Assembly (NCBI GenBank): GCA_036939975.1
Contig: JALLPB010000693.1
Coordinates: 1-13,612 of the forward strand
Direction of reading: 5' to 3'
Length of the DNA: 13,612 nucleotides
From: Cyclostephanos tholiformis
Lineage: Eukaryota > Bacillariophyta > Thalassiosirophyceae > Thalassiosirales > Thalassiosiraceae
The position numbers were made by a program, and so were the translations under genes. The notes under the pieces were generated by a model, which saw nothing but the letters and a program-made list of their open reading frames with translations, searched no databases and was not told the DNA's origin. Positions 1 to 9,419 of the stretch are shown piece after piece (positions within the stretch are counted from its first letter, which is position 1; each line of letters begins with the position of its first letter).

Positions 1-1740
1 CAAATTGCTGCACTTGGCGAGGATGTTTCCTGCCATAATGCCATGGCCTATGACACATTATTAGAACCAGCAAACAACAAAAACTCGGAAAGCACAGTAC
101 TGTTGATGTGCTTAAGTTAGTCAAAATAGTTTCTAGTATTCTTACGTGGAATTCTTGTTCAAAACAGAAAACACACCCCACAAAGATGCATGCAACCATG
201 GCATCACCAAGATGTTGTGCTGAAAATACATCAAACTTAATGTGGTGGTTGCAATATGATTCTTGGGGATCACTTTAAATGTCTTGTAGATAGGAAGACA
301 GATGTCTTGTAAATAGGTATCTTGTCATAGGAAATCTAAAGATTAGGTGTATGTAGTGGTGTATTTTCTCGAGTGGTTCTTATGCCCTGTGCTTATTCTG
401 CCATTGCGCCTCCTCTCCTCTATTGATAAACTTTTTAGCACCCTCTCTATCCAAGTCCAAGGTGCCATCCTCCTCCCCCATCGTCCTATCTGCTTCTGAC
501 AACATTATCTCTCCTTCCTCCTCAATGATCTTCTCAAACTGGTCATGGTCTACTGTCGTTGATGTCCGTGCCCAATTTTTATCATCCTCTCTCTATTGTC
601 ATGATCACCATCATCACCCCGCTCCCAGCTATGCCGGATGTTGCCACCGCTCATGGCATGAGTGTCCTCTCTAACCACCTCTCCCCCCCACCCAACTGAT
701 AGCAATTGACAACTCAATCATGACAATTCGTGACACGACCATGACTGCCAAGCCATCAATGACCTGCACACACCCGCCTGTCCACCATTGTTTTCGCCAT
801 TGATGCCGCTATTATAACCCATGACGAGGGACGTAGTTGCCTTTGCTCCAAAATCTAGCTCATCTCCATTCTCGACGTCCCCTCCTTGTTCCCACCACCC
901 CGTGTCTTCCACACCTCCACATGTACTATTGTATGGTGGTCGCCCTCCCCGCGAGCCAATGCTGTCATCTTCGCATCCATCAAGGACGAGCGGAATGTTT
1001 TGGTCGTCGCATTGTAGGCCTCATTGCCCTCATTGGCATATATTACTGGCCACGTACGGGTGGCGGCAGACAGATGCCATGGCCATGGTCAGAGGGGTAA
1101 CAGACATCATTAATGGTCTAAGTATGAGGACATACGTGGGACCCAGTAAATTTTGGTCGTTGGTTGTTGGAAAAGAAAAGAAGGATATGATAGATGATTG
1201 GTGTCGTTTTTCTTGTTGCCGACGTTTCCACACACCCAAAAAATAAAGAATAAAACTCACCGGGTATCGTATGTCCATCGCGAGATTCTTATTATTAGCC
1301 ATATTCAATTTGAAGAAAAAAATTACGTGGACAATTAATATTTTTCAAAGATATATGATTTGGAAATATCATATAGGAGGATATGCGAAAAATGTTCGAA
1401 CTGATGACTTTTATTGAATCCTAATTAGAGCGCACCCTTTCAAATTTTTGGCCTCCCTCACGAAAGTGGGGCTTCTTCCCATGACATCGATATCACACAC
1501 CTGCGGGCTCCTGTGGGCAACATTCACGAAAGCATAACCGAGGGTGGGAGTTCAGAATGTCCACGAAGAGATTGAGACATCAAATCATATTAACGGTTCC
1601 AACCCCCGAAGAAATAATGGGCAGAGGGGAAAGGGGGATAAAAGACTACGGAAACGGACTTGTCGCGACCGATCGTTAAGGTCCGTAACACCACGCAGGT
1701 CGTCTAGGTGGCCGTCGTGTTGAGAGTCCGCGGGAATATT
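1..1740. other. spacer without a supported gene
   Basis: No gene can be supported here. Frame 1 is open from the left edge to a TAG at 118-120 (39 codons) and could be the last piece of a gene lying outside the window, but nothing in it is recognisable. Positions 279-331 hold an imperfect short repeat. About 400-1050 is C-rich and T/C-rich; short open frames there on both strands look like composition effects rather than coding. Positions 1240-1450 are AT-rich. The part just before the VTT gene (about 1560-1740) would contain its promoter and leader, but I see no clear TATA element. Confidence 0.5.
279..331 (+). repeat. short imperfect repeat, ATGTCTTGTAGATAGG unit
   Basis: A 16-base unit at 279-294 recurs at 302-317 with one mismatch (GTAGATAGG against GTAAATAGG), 23 bases apart start to start. 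A weaker third copy, TATCTTGTCATAGG, follows directly at 318-331. This is seen directly in the sequence; no function is implied. Confidence 0.6.
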
Positions 1741-3134
1741 ATGATCGCGAGCGGGAGGATCCACGCCGCGACGACGTCTCTGCCGGGGCCTCGGTCGCTG
1801 TTCGGTTTCGGCAGGAGTCTATCGGCGGCGGCGTCGGCGAAGATCGTATCCGACGTGGAGCTCGTCGGGCGGGACGTGGATGGTAAATGCCGGGAATACG
1901 ACGACGACGACGACGTATCGAGCACCGTGGCGACTAGCAACGGCGACATCAGCAACGACGCGGATTACAAACGGCACGAGGACCTCGTGATGGACCAACA
2001 TCCGTCCGACGACGAGGGCGTCGGCGAGGGGAAGCGTGGCAATCCTTCACCGGTGGGTGAGCCGACGCAGCCTCACATCGCCAAGGAATTGTTACTCCTC
2101 CTGAAACGACGGTCGTGGAAGAAGAAGCTGATGACGCTCGTGGTAATATTGTCCGTCGCGCCGGTGATACTCGACGTATTCGTCCTGCGATCGGGACATC
2201 TCAAGGACTTCATGGACGACTACTTGGAGTGGATGGGGCAGCACCCATTGTTAGGGCCGTTCTCGTACGTCACCATGCTCGTGCTGACGTCGCTGATATT
2301 CATCCCCCCCTCGATACTGATATTTGCGGCGGGGTTCACATTCTCTTCGCTTTACGGGAAAATAGGGATACCCGTCGCGTTGGTCTCGAGTTACGTCGGA
2401 TCGACATTGGGCGGGGCCATCGGCTTCGTTAGGGCGAGGTACATGACGCGAGATCTCGTCGAGATACTCATGAGGCGATATCCCATGATACGGGCCGTAG
2501 ATGCCGCCATCGTTAGGAATTCGCTTCGCGTCATGATACTGCTGAGGCTGAATTGCCTAATCCCGTTCGGGGTATTGAATTACGTCTTCGGGATAACGGG
2601 GGTGTCGTGGGAGACTTTCGTTCTCGGTATGGTCGGCGTAATGCCCTGGCATCTCTTCCTGATATGCCTGGGCGCGAGTTCCGCGACGTACCTAAACACG
2701 ACGGACAAGGACGACGACGACGTCACGGTGGTGAGGCTCATCCTTAGCGCGATGGGGCTGGCCTGCGGCTTCATCGGCCTTGCCATCACGTGGAAATTCG
2801 CCAAGAAGGAGTTGAAAAAGGTCAGTTGTGCTGGCAAAGTACGGGCGCAGGGGCGCAGACACCCCACCCCCACCCACCCATATCTGTCATTTAAGTCCAT
2901 GTCCCTTGCTGTAGGCAATTTTTCTCATTCTTTTTTGCACTATTTTAGGAGGTCGACCCTACTGAGGAGGATGTCGACTTGTGCGCTACGGATTATTTTC
3001 ACATTTGGGTGGGGGACGATGAAAGCATTTGCGATGCTGGAATCGAGGCGCACCACCGTGATGGCGCCTTCGAAGTTATTGACTATCAGGATAAACTAAG
3101 TTGGAATGAGAGACTTTTGGACGATTTCTCGTAG
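1741..3134 (+). CDS. VTT-domain (TVP38/TMEM64, SNARE-associated Golgi type) membrane protein
   Basis: Exons are 1741-2820 and 2949-3134, giving 421 residues. The frame is open back to a TAG at 1705-1707, and the first ATG after that stop is at 1741. Residues 1-115 are a soluble acidic, Ser/Asp-rich stretch. A first hydrophobic helix spans about 130-149, and the VTT domain about 175-315. Its features include the paired helices around LIFIPPSILIFAAGFTFSSL, the Gly-rich GSTLGGAIGFVRARYM segment, the LLRLNCLIPFGVLNYVFGIT segment, and GVMPWHLFLICLG. A last helix is at about 330-351. The spliced C-terminus is acidic (EVDPTEEDVD...). VTT proteins of the TVP38/TMEM41/VMP1/DedA group act in secretory-pathway membranes, where several relatives are lipid scramblases; that role here is family inference. 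An AATAAA at 3180-3185 lies 46 bases past the stop. The gene is convergent with the transporter gene, 215 bases away. Confidence 0.87.
2821..2948 (+). other. intron of the VTT-domain gene
   Basis: The intron is 128 nt, in phase 0. The donor is AAG|GTCAGT and the acceptor is TGCACTATTTTAG|GAG after a T-rich tract. Removing it joins ...KKELKK to EVDPTEEDVD and gives a 61-residue acidic tail ending at TAG 3132-3134. The intron has no in-frame stop, so unspliced RNA would read on to a stop at 3097-3099. Confidence 0.8.
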
Positions 3135-3136
3135 GG

Positions 3137-3213
3137 AGTAATTCGACTGAGGGGAATTACTTACCCCAACGATCATTGTAATAAATCTTGTAAAGTACTC
3201 CAGCAATCGTTGG
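3137..3213. repeat. two inverted repeats between convergent 3' ends
   Basis: AGTAATTC (3137-3144) pairs with GAATTACT (3154-3161) across a 9-nt loop, two bases past the VTT stop codon. CCAACGAT (3166-3173) pairs with ATCGTTGG (3206-3213) and flanks the AATAAA at 3180-3185. Both pairings are exact over 8 bases. A role in 3'-end formation for the two convergent genes is possible but not shown. Confidence 0.45.
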
Positions 3214-3349
3214 ATTTGTAAAGAGTCGAGTTATTGAAGCTATTTATGACTCTCATGAACGAATTAATTGGTTGACGACTTGCGCAAGTCCCCGACTGTA
3301 TAATTAGACAAGTACTATTCCCAAGTCCTCAACGGGAACAGAATGACGC

Positions 3350-5365
3350 TTACTTACTAACCTTCTTCGGATTTTTCTTATGCTCGTCCTCCTTCGTTTC
3401 GGCATCGTTCTTCTTTTCCTTCTTCTCCCTCTTGGCATCCTCGATCGACTTAATGATAGTGATCGCCTCCCCGATCTGTTCCAGCCTGTGCGTGTTCACC
3501 CTCGGGGCGCTATCCGCGCTGTTATCGAACAATCTCGCCAACACCGAAACCGCGTTGGACCACATGACGACTGCCGTTAGGTAACACCCACCGAGGTACG
3601 GCGCGCAGTTCATGATGCTACCGGTGGGACCGCCGACGAGGAAGACCATTAGCTGTTGTGTGGCGGACCCCATGCTCCGACCGAGACGCGCTCCAAGGAC
3701 GTCCACCGCGGCCTTGCCCTTGACCTTAGCCTCGGGCCCGAGGGGGATGTATGCCATCTCCTTGCACGGGTCGAAGAGCGAGTACTTCGTCACCTTGTTG
3801 ACAACGTTCTGGACCGTCCCAATGAGCAGCGCCTGGGCCAGCGGGATGTGTTCCTCCCCGGCGATGACGGCAGCGAAGAATCCCGCCGCGAGCACGCCCA
3901 TGGTCACGGGGGGGATCATAGCCGTCCACCTCCACCCAAGGACGTTGATTATCTCCGATGCCACTAGCTGGAGGAAAAATGCCACCACGCCCACCGTCTG
4001 CGAAAAACGCGCCATGTAATCCATGTACTGGGATTTGCTGGGGTACGTCCTGCGTAATATAGCCTTCCACAATACCTCCGTGAGCTCGACGCACGCGTTG
4101 TAGCAGAATACCATAGTCGCCATCGCCTTGAGCTCGCGCGATTGCATAAGCTCCGCCGCGGATTGCCTCAACGTCAACTTTCGCTTCGGCTTCTTGAATT
4201 CCATCGTTATCTCGACCTTGCCCGACTCGCGTATCCCTCGTATCGTCGAGAGCGATTCCTCCGTCCGTTCCCTCAATTCGCGCTCCTCCGCCATGGCGTA
4301 CACGCGTCGGTGGATGACGATTATGCCGAGGCAGATCATGCCCTTGATGACCGCCAGGGTCTTGAGAGTCGATCCGAAGCCAACGTCGTCGTTCGACTTT
4401 TGGAGGGAGATTACGTACGACATGATCTTACCGGAGACGATGGGAGCGAGGTTTCCCGTGATGGCAAAGAGTGGGTAGAAACGCTTGGCTTGGGACATGG
4501 GCGTCACGTCGTTGGCGCACTTTTTTATGTGCACGGTAGCGTAGGGTACGTGAATGTGCGAGAGAGAGAGTCGACGAAATACGAAAAATGGTCATTCGCG
4601 AGAGGATAGAACAAGAATAAATATTCAGATCCAATCATGCCCCTCCCACATCGTTATCCGAGCATCCGCGTATGATACATGGGACTGGGAAGGGTACCCT
4701 ACACGATAACGTTGTGGATGACGATAATTTCACCAACGCGCGCCAATCGATCGATCGTATTATTTCTCTTCTCTCCTCCTCCCCCTCCTATTCTTCCTCT
4801 TCTACCGCTCACCTGCCAGAAAAGCAAGGGCACGCCCGCGCTCGCCCACAATTCGCTAACGACGAAATACAGGCTGTAACTCCAGTACCTCAGCAGGTTC
4901 ATCGCCGCGCCCGTCGCGCCTCCTCCCCCCCCCGGTGGGAAGTGTATGCCGTCACGATTTGGAAATAGGACGTAGGCGAATATGCCGTAAAAGACGAAGA
5001 AGGGTATTAGCGTGACGTAGAATAGCATCTTCTTATCGAGAACGTCGCTCAATTTCGAATACAAAACGATGAACGCCGTGGCGCAAGGCATGACGCCGTA
5101 TAATTTGAGGAACGGTATGGCCTCGGCGCCGCAATTAGACACCACGAGGGTATCCTTCGTATCCCTCACGGTCGTGAAGACGTATATGAAGAGGAACATC
5201 ATGAACGACATGGACGCGAAGTGGGGCAATTCCGATTTAGATACCGGGAATTTCGACGAGATGTGGGAATGATGGGATGAGGTGGTGGTGGTCGACGACG
5301 TCAACGACGCGCTTTCCCTTCCCCCCCCCCCTCCCCTCGTCGCGATCGATAGCGCCCTCGCCGCG

Positions 5366-5406
<41 letters not shown>

Positions 5407-5886
5407 AGATGATGACGAAGATGATGACGGTTGATTTCCGAGGGCGGCGACGGAGGCCATATTGTTTACCCCGATGCCGATGATATTCGACGGGGTGGAT
5501 GCGTCGTCGGCGTCGTCGTCGCGACTATTCGACGCGATGATATTATCGATGACTGAGCCACCGTCGATATCGTCGCAGCCGCCGCCACCTCCTCCTCGAG
5601 GCGAGTAAAACAACCGGGAAGACGTCGATGGCAACGTCGACCTCCCACCGCCCCCCCCTCGTCCCACTCCTGCCACGGCGCGTCGGCGACGGCCTTCGTC
5701 ATCGCGCGTCGTAGTCGTCGTCCGCCCTCGTCGGGGGATGACGCTGGTCGTCCTGGTCGTCATGGTCGATGGTACGGTCGTTCCGATGGAGGAGGCGTCG
5801 ACGACGATCGCGCGGAGGAGCGACGACGCGACCAATGCCGATGTCGCCACTGCGACGAGGCGCAGTCGCCGATGCGAGCACATCAT
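3350..5886 (-). CDS. NTT: plastid-type ATP/ADP (nucleotide) transporter, TLC/NTT family
   Basis: Exons on the minus strand are 5886-4813 and 4519-3350, giving 747 residues. The first ATG in the open frame is at 5886 (MMCSHRRLRL); the frame above it has only a GTG. Residues 1-35 look like a signal peptide (basic start, then a hydrophobic run ending VVDASS). Residues about 36-215 are low-complexity Thr/Arg/Gly/Ser with a long serine run. The carrier core starts near 220: RDTKD (241-245), SELWAS (342-347), LLFWQ|CANDV at the splice, LTEVLWK (504-510), KYSLFDPCKEMAYIPL (603-618) and KVKGKAA (623-629). These are the hallmark blocks of the plant-plastid and chlamydial/rickettsial nucleotide transporters. 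The charged residues shown to matter in Arabidopsis NTT1 appear conserved as K244, E345, E506 and a Lys of the KVKGK block. The last 30 residues are a Lys/Glu-rich tail. Family role: counter-exchange of ATP/ADP or other nucleotides across a membrane. The exact substrate cannot be read from sequence; diatom paralogs differ in substrate and in compartment. AAG|GTTAGT just before the stop is a possible but unneeded donor. Confidence 0.93.
4520..4812 (-). other. intron of the nucleotide transporter gene
   Basis: The intron is 293 nt, in phase 0, on the minus strand. The donor is TGGCAG|GTGAGC (exon ends at 4813). The acceptor is CATAAAAAAG|TGCGCC (exon resumes at 4519). The join reproduces the conserved LLFWQ-CANDV block without gain or loss. 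The acceptor has a weak pyrimidine tract, but protein conservation fixes the site. Confidence 0.85.
5366..5406. repeat. (GAC)n / (TCG)n microsatellite coding polyserine
   Basis: An uninterrupted trinucleotide run of about 41 bases is continued by GAC/GAT/GAA variants to about 5428. Read on the minus strand it encodes a serine tract of more than 20 residues in the N-terminal extension of the nucleotide transporter. Length changes by whole units would leave the frame intact. Confidence 0.9.
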
Positions 5887-6542
5887 CGTCTCTCCTTGCG
5901 GTGGTGTGCTTTCGTCCGCCGCCCGCTGGGTGAGATTTGATATATTATTTGATGACACTTTGATGTGATGATGTTGTTGTGATGGTGAAATGAAAAAAAT
6001 ATATTACCTAGATAGAGTACCTACCAAGTAACAAAAAGTTTTACTAGTTCCATGCAGTTCCCGCCTTTTTTATTGGAGTGACGTCAAGGCTCGAGGGGGC
6101 ACGGCCAGACAATATCAACGTCTGGGGGGCACGCAAAAAAAAAAAAAAAAACGGAAGGCCAGCAGCCGTCTCCCTCGATCGGGCCGGGCCGGCGACGCCA
6201 CCAGTTCGCTTTTAGCCTTGAAGAAAAAATTTAATTATCGTTAATCGGAGTTACCCTTTTTTTACGCGAATTAAAAATTGAATATATAGGAGTTCGAAGG
6301 AATATGGAATATATCATAGACACTTTTGTAATTTGGATATGTCGATAATATTGTACATTTCATTAAGGCTAATTGATAGCTCCCCCAACAAAAATCGAGA
6401 GTGCAGAGCAAAAACTAACAACGCCATGGTGGTGTTGGATTCATGAAAGCATTGACGACATCAGATCACAAGTTACGGCGCAAACGATACATATATATAT
6501 GTTATAATCCACCCAAGTCCATTCTTCGCGCATGTACAGAAA
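5887..6542. promoter_or_regulatory. divergent promoter region between transporter and bL12 genes
   Basis: These 656 bases separate two divergent start codons and must carry both promoters and leaders. They contain an (A)n run of 18 near 6136-6153, a GC-rich patch around 6170-6200 (GGGCCGGGCCGGC), and AT-rich DNA from 6220 to 6510. No coding frame stands out. A TATA-like run lies upstream of each gene (6488-6507 for bL12; about 5939-5955, minus strand, for the transporter). Confidence 0.5.
6488..6507 (+). promoter_or_regulatory. TATA-like element upstream of bL12 gene
   Basis: TACATATATATATGTTATAA sits 36 bases before the ATG at 6543. Its position fits a core promoter element with a very short leader. 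It is also a plain AT run, so the call is tentative. Confidence 0.35.
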
Positions 6543-6799
6543 ATGAATAGGACGACCACAATCGTGTTCCGTAGGATGATTTGGGCGGCATCCCGGCCAT
6601 CGTCGTTGGCGGTCGTCGTCGTAGCTACGCCGTTTTCATCTCCCTGCGCGGGATCGATAACAGCGAGCCGAGGAGGAGGAGGAGGAGGAGGAGCGAATCA
6701 CCGCCGCACCTCGAGCCGCACGTGGTCGTCGTCCTCGTCCTTCGCATTTCGTCGCCCGCGAGTCACGGCGGAGGTTATGAGGTCCGCGGCCACCGCATC

Positions 6800-6840
<41 letters not shown>

Positions 6841-8082
6841 GTTCATCCCCCCGGCGGACGATGAGCGGCGCCGCCGGTACCGCACCCTCCCCCCCCCCAT
6901 CGCCGCTTCCGTCGTCCGAGGACGACGATGACGATCCGTGTCCACCGTGGCAGAATCCCCTCCATCACAACAATCCCGATTACGTCGGGAAAGTGCTGAC
7001 GGAGGACTTCGCGCCCGGGGAGGAGATGCCGATCGTTCCCCTCCCTCCGTTCGAGACGTCGATCGATGGGGAGGGGGGGGGGGGGGGGGGACTCGCACCG
7101 CCCCACCTNGGGGGGGGGGGGGGGGGGGGGGGGGGGGACGATGATGGCGGAGTCGCCGAGGCGAAGGAGATAGTCGAGGAGAGGACTGCGTTCGATTTGA
7201 AATTGACGGGATTCGACGAGAAGTCCAAGATCAAGGTCATCAAGGAGATACGCGCGATTACGGCTTTGGGGCTTAAGGAGGCGAAGGAGCTCGTGGAGGG
7301 GGCGCCGGTGAGTTGTTATTTTTTCTCTTTGATTTACCCCGTTTTTTACTTCGAGCATGCGAAAGATGTTCTCCTTCGAGGGAGGAGGATGAAGGAGAAG
7401 GTGGAGGGAGGATCGGAGTTGAGTATGTACACATAAACGCTAGGCCAGCTAACCGAGGAACGCGCTATACGCAAAACTTATCCAACGATCCTTGGTCCGT
7501 TCATTCCGAGCAATATTAGATTTTACCTGCGTGTCATTGAGTCGAACGGTGGCTTCATCTCCACCATCATGTCGGCGTTGTCTTAAATGGGCAGATGGGC
7601 TTCATGGGACGTTTGGGGGAGAGGGGGGAGGGCGCGGGGGGATGAGGAGGGACGATCGTCGCAAATCGATCAAAAGGGTCGAACGTGCGATTGATAACCC
7701 AATTTCTACCCCCCCCCCCCTCACCCTAACCCTCCCCTTTCATTCTTTGTTTTGTGCCCGGAGGCTTCGACGGCAATGTGGCAGGGACACGATATGCATG
7801 CATGTCCGACCTATTTTCGTTCAATCTTTCCTTCAAGCGCGAATGAGCTGCCTCGCGTCGTTTTTCGCACGTTCTTCTCACTCGACGTTTTCTCCCGCTG
7901 TCTCTCCCCCATTATTGCCTCACCACCCCACCGTCGGTTTAATCGACGCCCAATACGTGCACCCCATCGTGTCACTTGTCACCATCCTCCAGACGAATGT
8001 GAAGAAGGCCATCAAGATGGAAGAGGCCGAGGAGTTGAAGCAAAGGTTGGAGGCGGCGGGGGCGATTGTCGAAATCGTTTAA
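6543..8082 (+). CDS. MRPL12: organellar (probably mitochondrial) ribosomal protein bL12
   Basis: Exons are 6543-7307 and 7993-8082, giving 284 residues. The ATG at 6543 starts [19 protein letters not shown], a basic, acid-free presequence that suits mitochondrial import. Then come a Gly run, a long Ser run (about residues 87-101), a Ser/Pro/Asp-rich stretch, [20 protein letters not shown] (about 143-162), and Gly-rich sequence around an undetermined base. Residues about 214-284 are a complete L7/L12 C-terminal domain: [37 protein letters not shown], then across the splice [20 protein letters not shown] and AAGAIVEIV. In bacteria this domain recruits translational GTPases to the ribosome stalk. 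The N-terminal helical domain that dimerises and binds L10 is not recognisable where expected, just before [13 protein letters not shown] plastid bL12 is less likely, since diatoms usually encode it in the plastid genome and no signal peptide is seen. Confidence 0.88.
6670..6694 (+). repeat. (AGG)n run coding glycines in bL12 presequence
   Basis: About eight AGG/GGA units in a row. In the bL12 frame they encode [10 protein letters not shown] just after the basic presequence. Confidence 0.8.
6801..6838 (+). repeat. (TCG)n microsatellite coding polyserine
   Basis: An uninterrupted TCG run of about 38 bases encodes most of a serine tract in the N-terminal region of bL12. The same codon repeat occurs in the divergent transporter gene about 1.4 kb away. 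Confidence 0.9.
7073..7137 (+). repeat. long G homopolymers flanking an undetermined base
   Basis: There are 18 G at 7073-7090, then 18 bases of other sequence, an N at 7109, and 28 G at 7110-7137. In the bL12 frame both runs encode polyglycine. Runs this long are often miscounted, and the N marks a base the assembly could not call. The length here, and so the frame across it, should be treated as provisional. The frame happens to be continuous as printed. Confidence 0.9.
7308..7992 (+). other. intron of the bL12 gene
   Basis: The intron is 685 nt, in phase 0. The donor is GCGCCG|GTGAGT and the acceptor is CCATCCTCCAG|ACGAAT. The join restores the L12 fold ([14 protein letters not shown]). 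It is the longest intron in the window. It contains a purine-rich first third (GGAGGAGGATGAAGGAGAAG at about 7381-7400, and more at 7610-7660), a C run at 7711-7720, and a T/C-rich last third. No further exon is needed to complete the protein, and I see no gene nested inside. Confidence 0.85.
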
Positions 8083-9419
8083 GAGGTAAATTCTTGCCAC
8101 GGACGAAACTTATAGAAGGGAAAAGATGCGTCCTCGGGTCGATATTCGTCGAGTTGAGGCACCATTTGGCACTCCATCCGAAATGGGGTGGTCGTGGGCG
8201 GGGACTTGTTTTACTTGCAAGTCGCGGGCGTGCTGTGGGGACTTAATTTTTTATAGAGGATAGACGCGCGGAAACGCGTATGTAAATCAACATAAACTGC
8301 CACAGTCAAATCTAACTTTTGCACTCGGGGGGAGAAATCTCCCTTTGAGATAATTTGTAATCTCTGTTTTTCATTAAAATTGACTGTTTGGCAAGTCTTC
8401 GACAATAATTAACTACTTTGACGGGAGAGGTGGACCTCTCATCTAATGGGCCGTACTGTCATGGAGCCTTTGGCAGTGACTGCAAGGCAGCAGCATGGCG
8501 TGGTGGTTTGAGAGAAAAATCCATTTACGTTTCATGCAAGAGGACAGGGCTGTCAAGGAGCAAACACCAGTCCAACCTCAGCAGCCCTAGCAAGATGTCA
8601 GCTACGTTGACCTTGGTATGTCTTCTTTTTTAGTGAATGGAATGATGTCTTGGTGCCAGTGTCACTGACATTGAGGCGAAAAGTGCAAATCTCTTTCCAA
8701 GTACAGACAGCTGACCTGTACCAGGAGTGGATTTCAGCGCAGTGGCCAGGGATCAAATGCTGCTCCTGATGCAGTGGTAAGTTGCATGTGTTCCTCCGGG
8801 TTGTCGGATCACCGTTGCTATGCTGGGTATTGCTAATACTCGCATTAGATGATGCACAGTTTAGTTTGAAAGAATCTAAGATTTAGATTTAATTTCATTA
8901 TTTTGCTTTGGCGTCTATAACCTTAAATCAATGGATGTACATGATGTGCGAGGCCCGTCTCAGTGAGTCGTTTCTTGTGTTTGATCAATATGTTGTAGCT
9001 TTTAACGATATTATTTAGCGGTAGCGGTCTCCTATAACGCAATCTAGCATATGATTAATACTCTTTCCTCACTTTCTTCTTGTAAAACCAAAATGTTGAT
9101 AGGACAAAAAACGGGGGATGGGTATTTTCAAAGGCGGATAATAGCCTTCTCCTATATTAAGTATGAAGGGAGGTTCCTTGATAGGAGAAGAAGGCGCGGT
9201 GTTACCGCAAGGTGAGTTGGGGGTGTCTTTGGGAGTTGTGGGCGCAGTACAATTGAGCCTTCTCTCGATCAGTAGCGAAGTCGTTGTGTGTGGGGGAGGA
9301 TGATGGAGGCACGACATAATGGCGGCGCACGGTAGCATACTCGCACGGAACCATTCGAGATCCACCGCCCCGAAAAAATAACGGGATAACGTGGTGAGGG
9401 ATGCCTGTCTTCTTCTTTT
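8083..9419. other. spacer between convergent genes, no supported gene
   Basis: These 1.3 kb hold the 3' flanks of bL12 and of the hypothetical gene. A 71-codon ATG frame at 8418-8633 and scattered open pieces up to about 8775 (one ending at a GTG|GTAAGT donor-like site near 8776) could be unrecognised exons, but no family resemblance is visible. Positions 8820-9060 are AT-rich and empty. A minus-strand open frame at 9069-9365 begins at GTG and is Pro/Thr-rich; I do not call it. Confidence 0.4.

Noticed and set aside
821..1246. 141-codon open frame in the left spacer
   Set aside because: Pro/Ser/His/Cys-rich translation typical of C-rich DNA, overlapping other open frames, with no recognisable domain or promoter context.
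5277..5483. Plus-strand open frame with Thr run opposite the transporter exon
   Set aside because: It is the antisense shadow of the TCG serine run; the minus-strand frame encodes a clear NTT protein.
7711..7740. Telomere-like CCCTAACCCT within the bL12 intron
   Set aside because: Only about one and a half units inside a C-rich tract; not an interstitial telomere array.
8418..8633. 71-codon ATG frame in the convergent spacer
   Set aside because: No recognisable features. The nearby GTATGT...TTTTTTAG pair is only about 20 bases apart, too short for an intron.
9069..9365. Minus-strand 98-codon open frame downstream of the hypothetical gene
   Set aside because: It begins at GTG, is Pro/Thr-rich, and lies beyond a natural C-terminus and stop of the neighbouring gene; no family signal.
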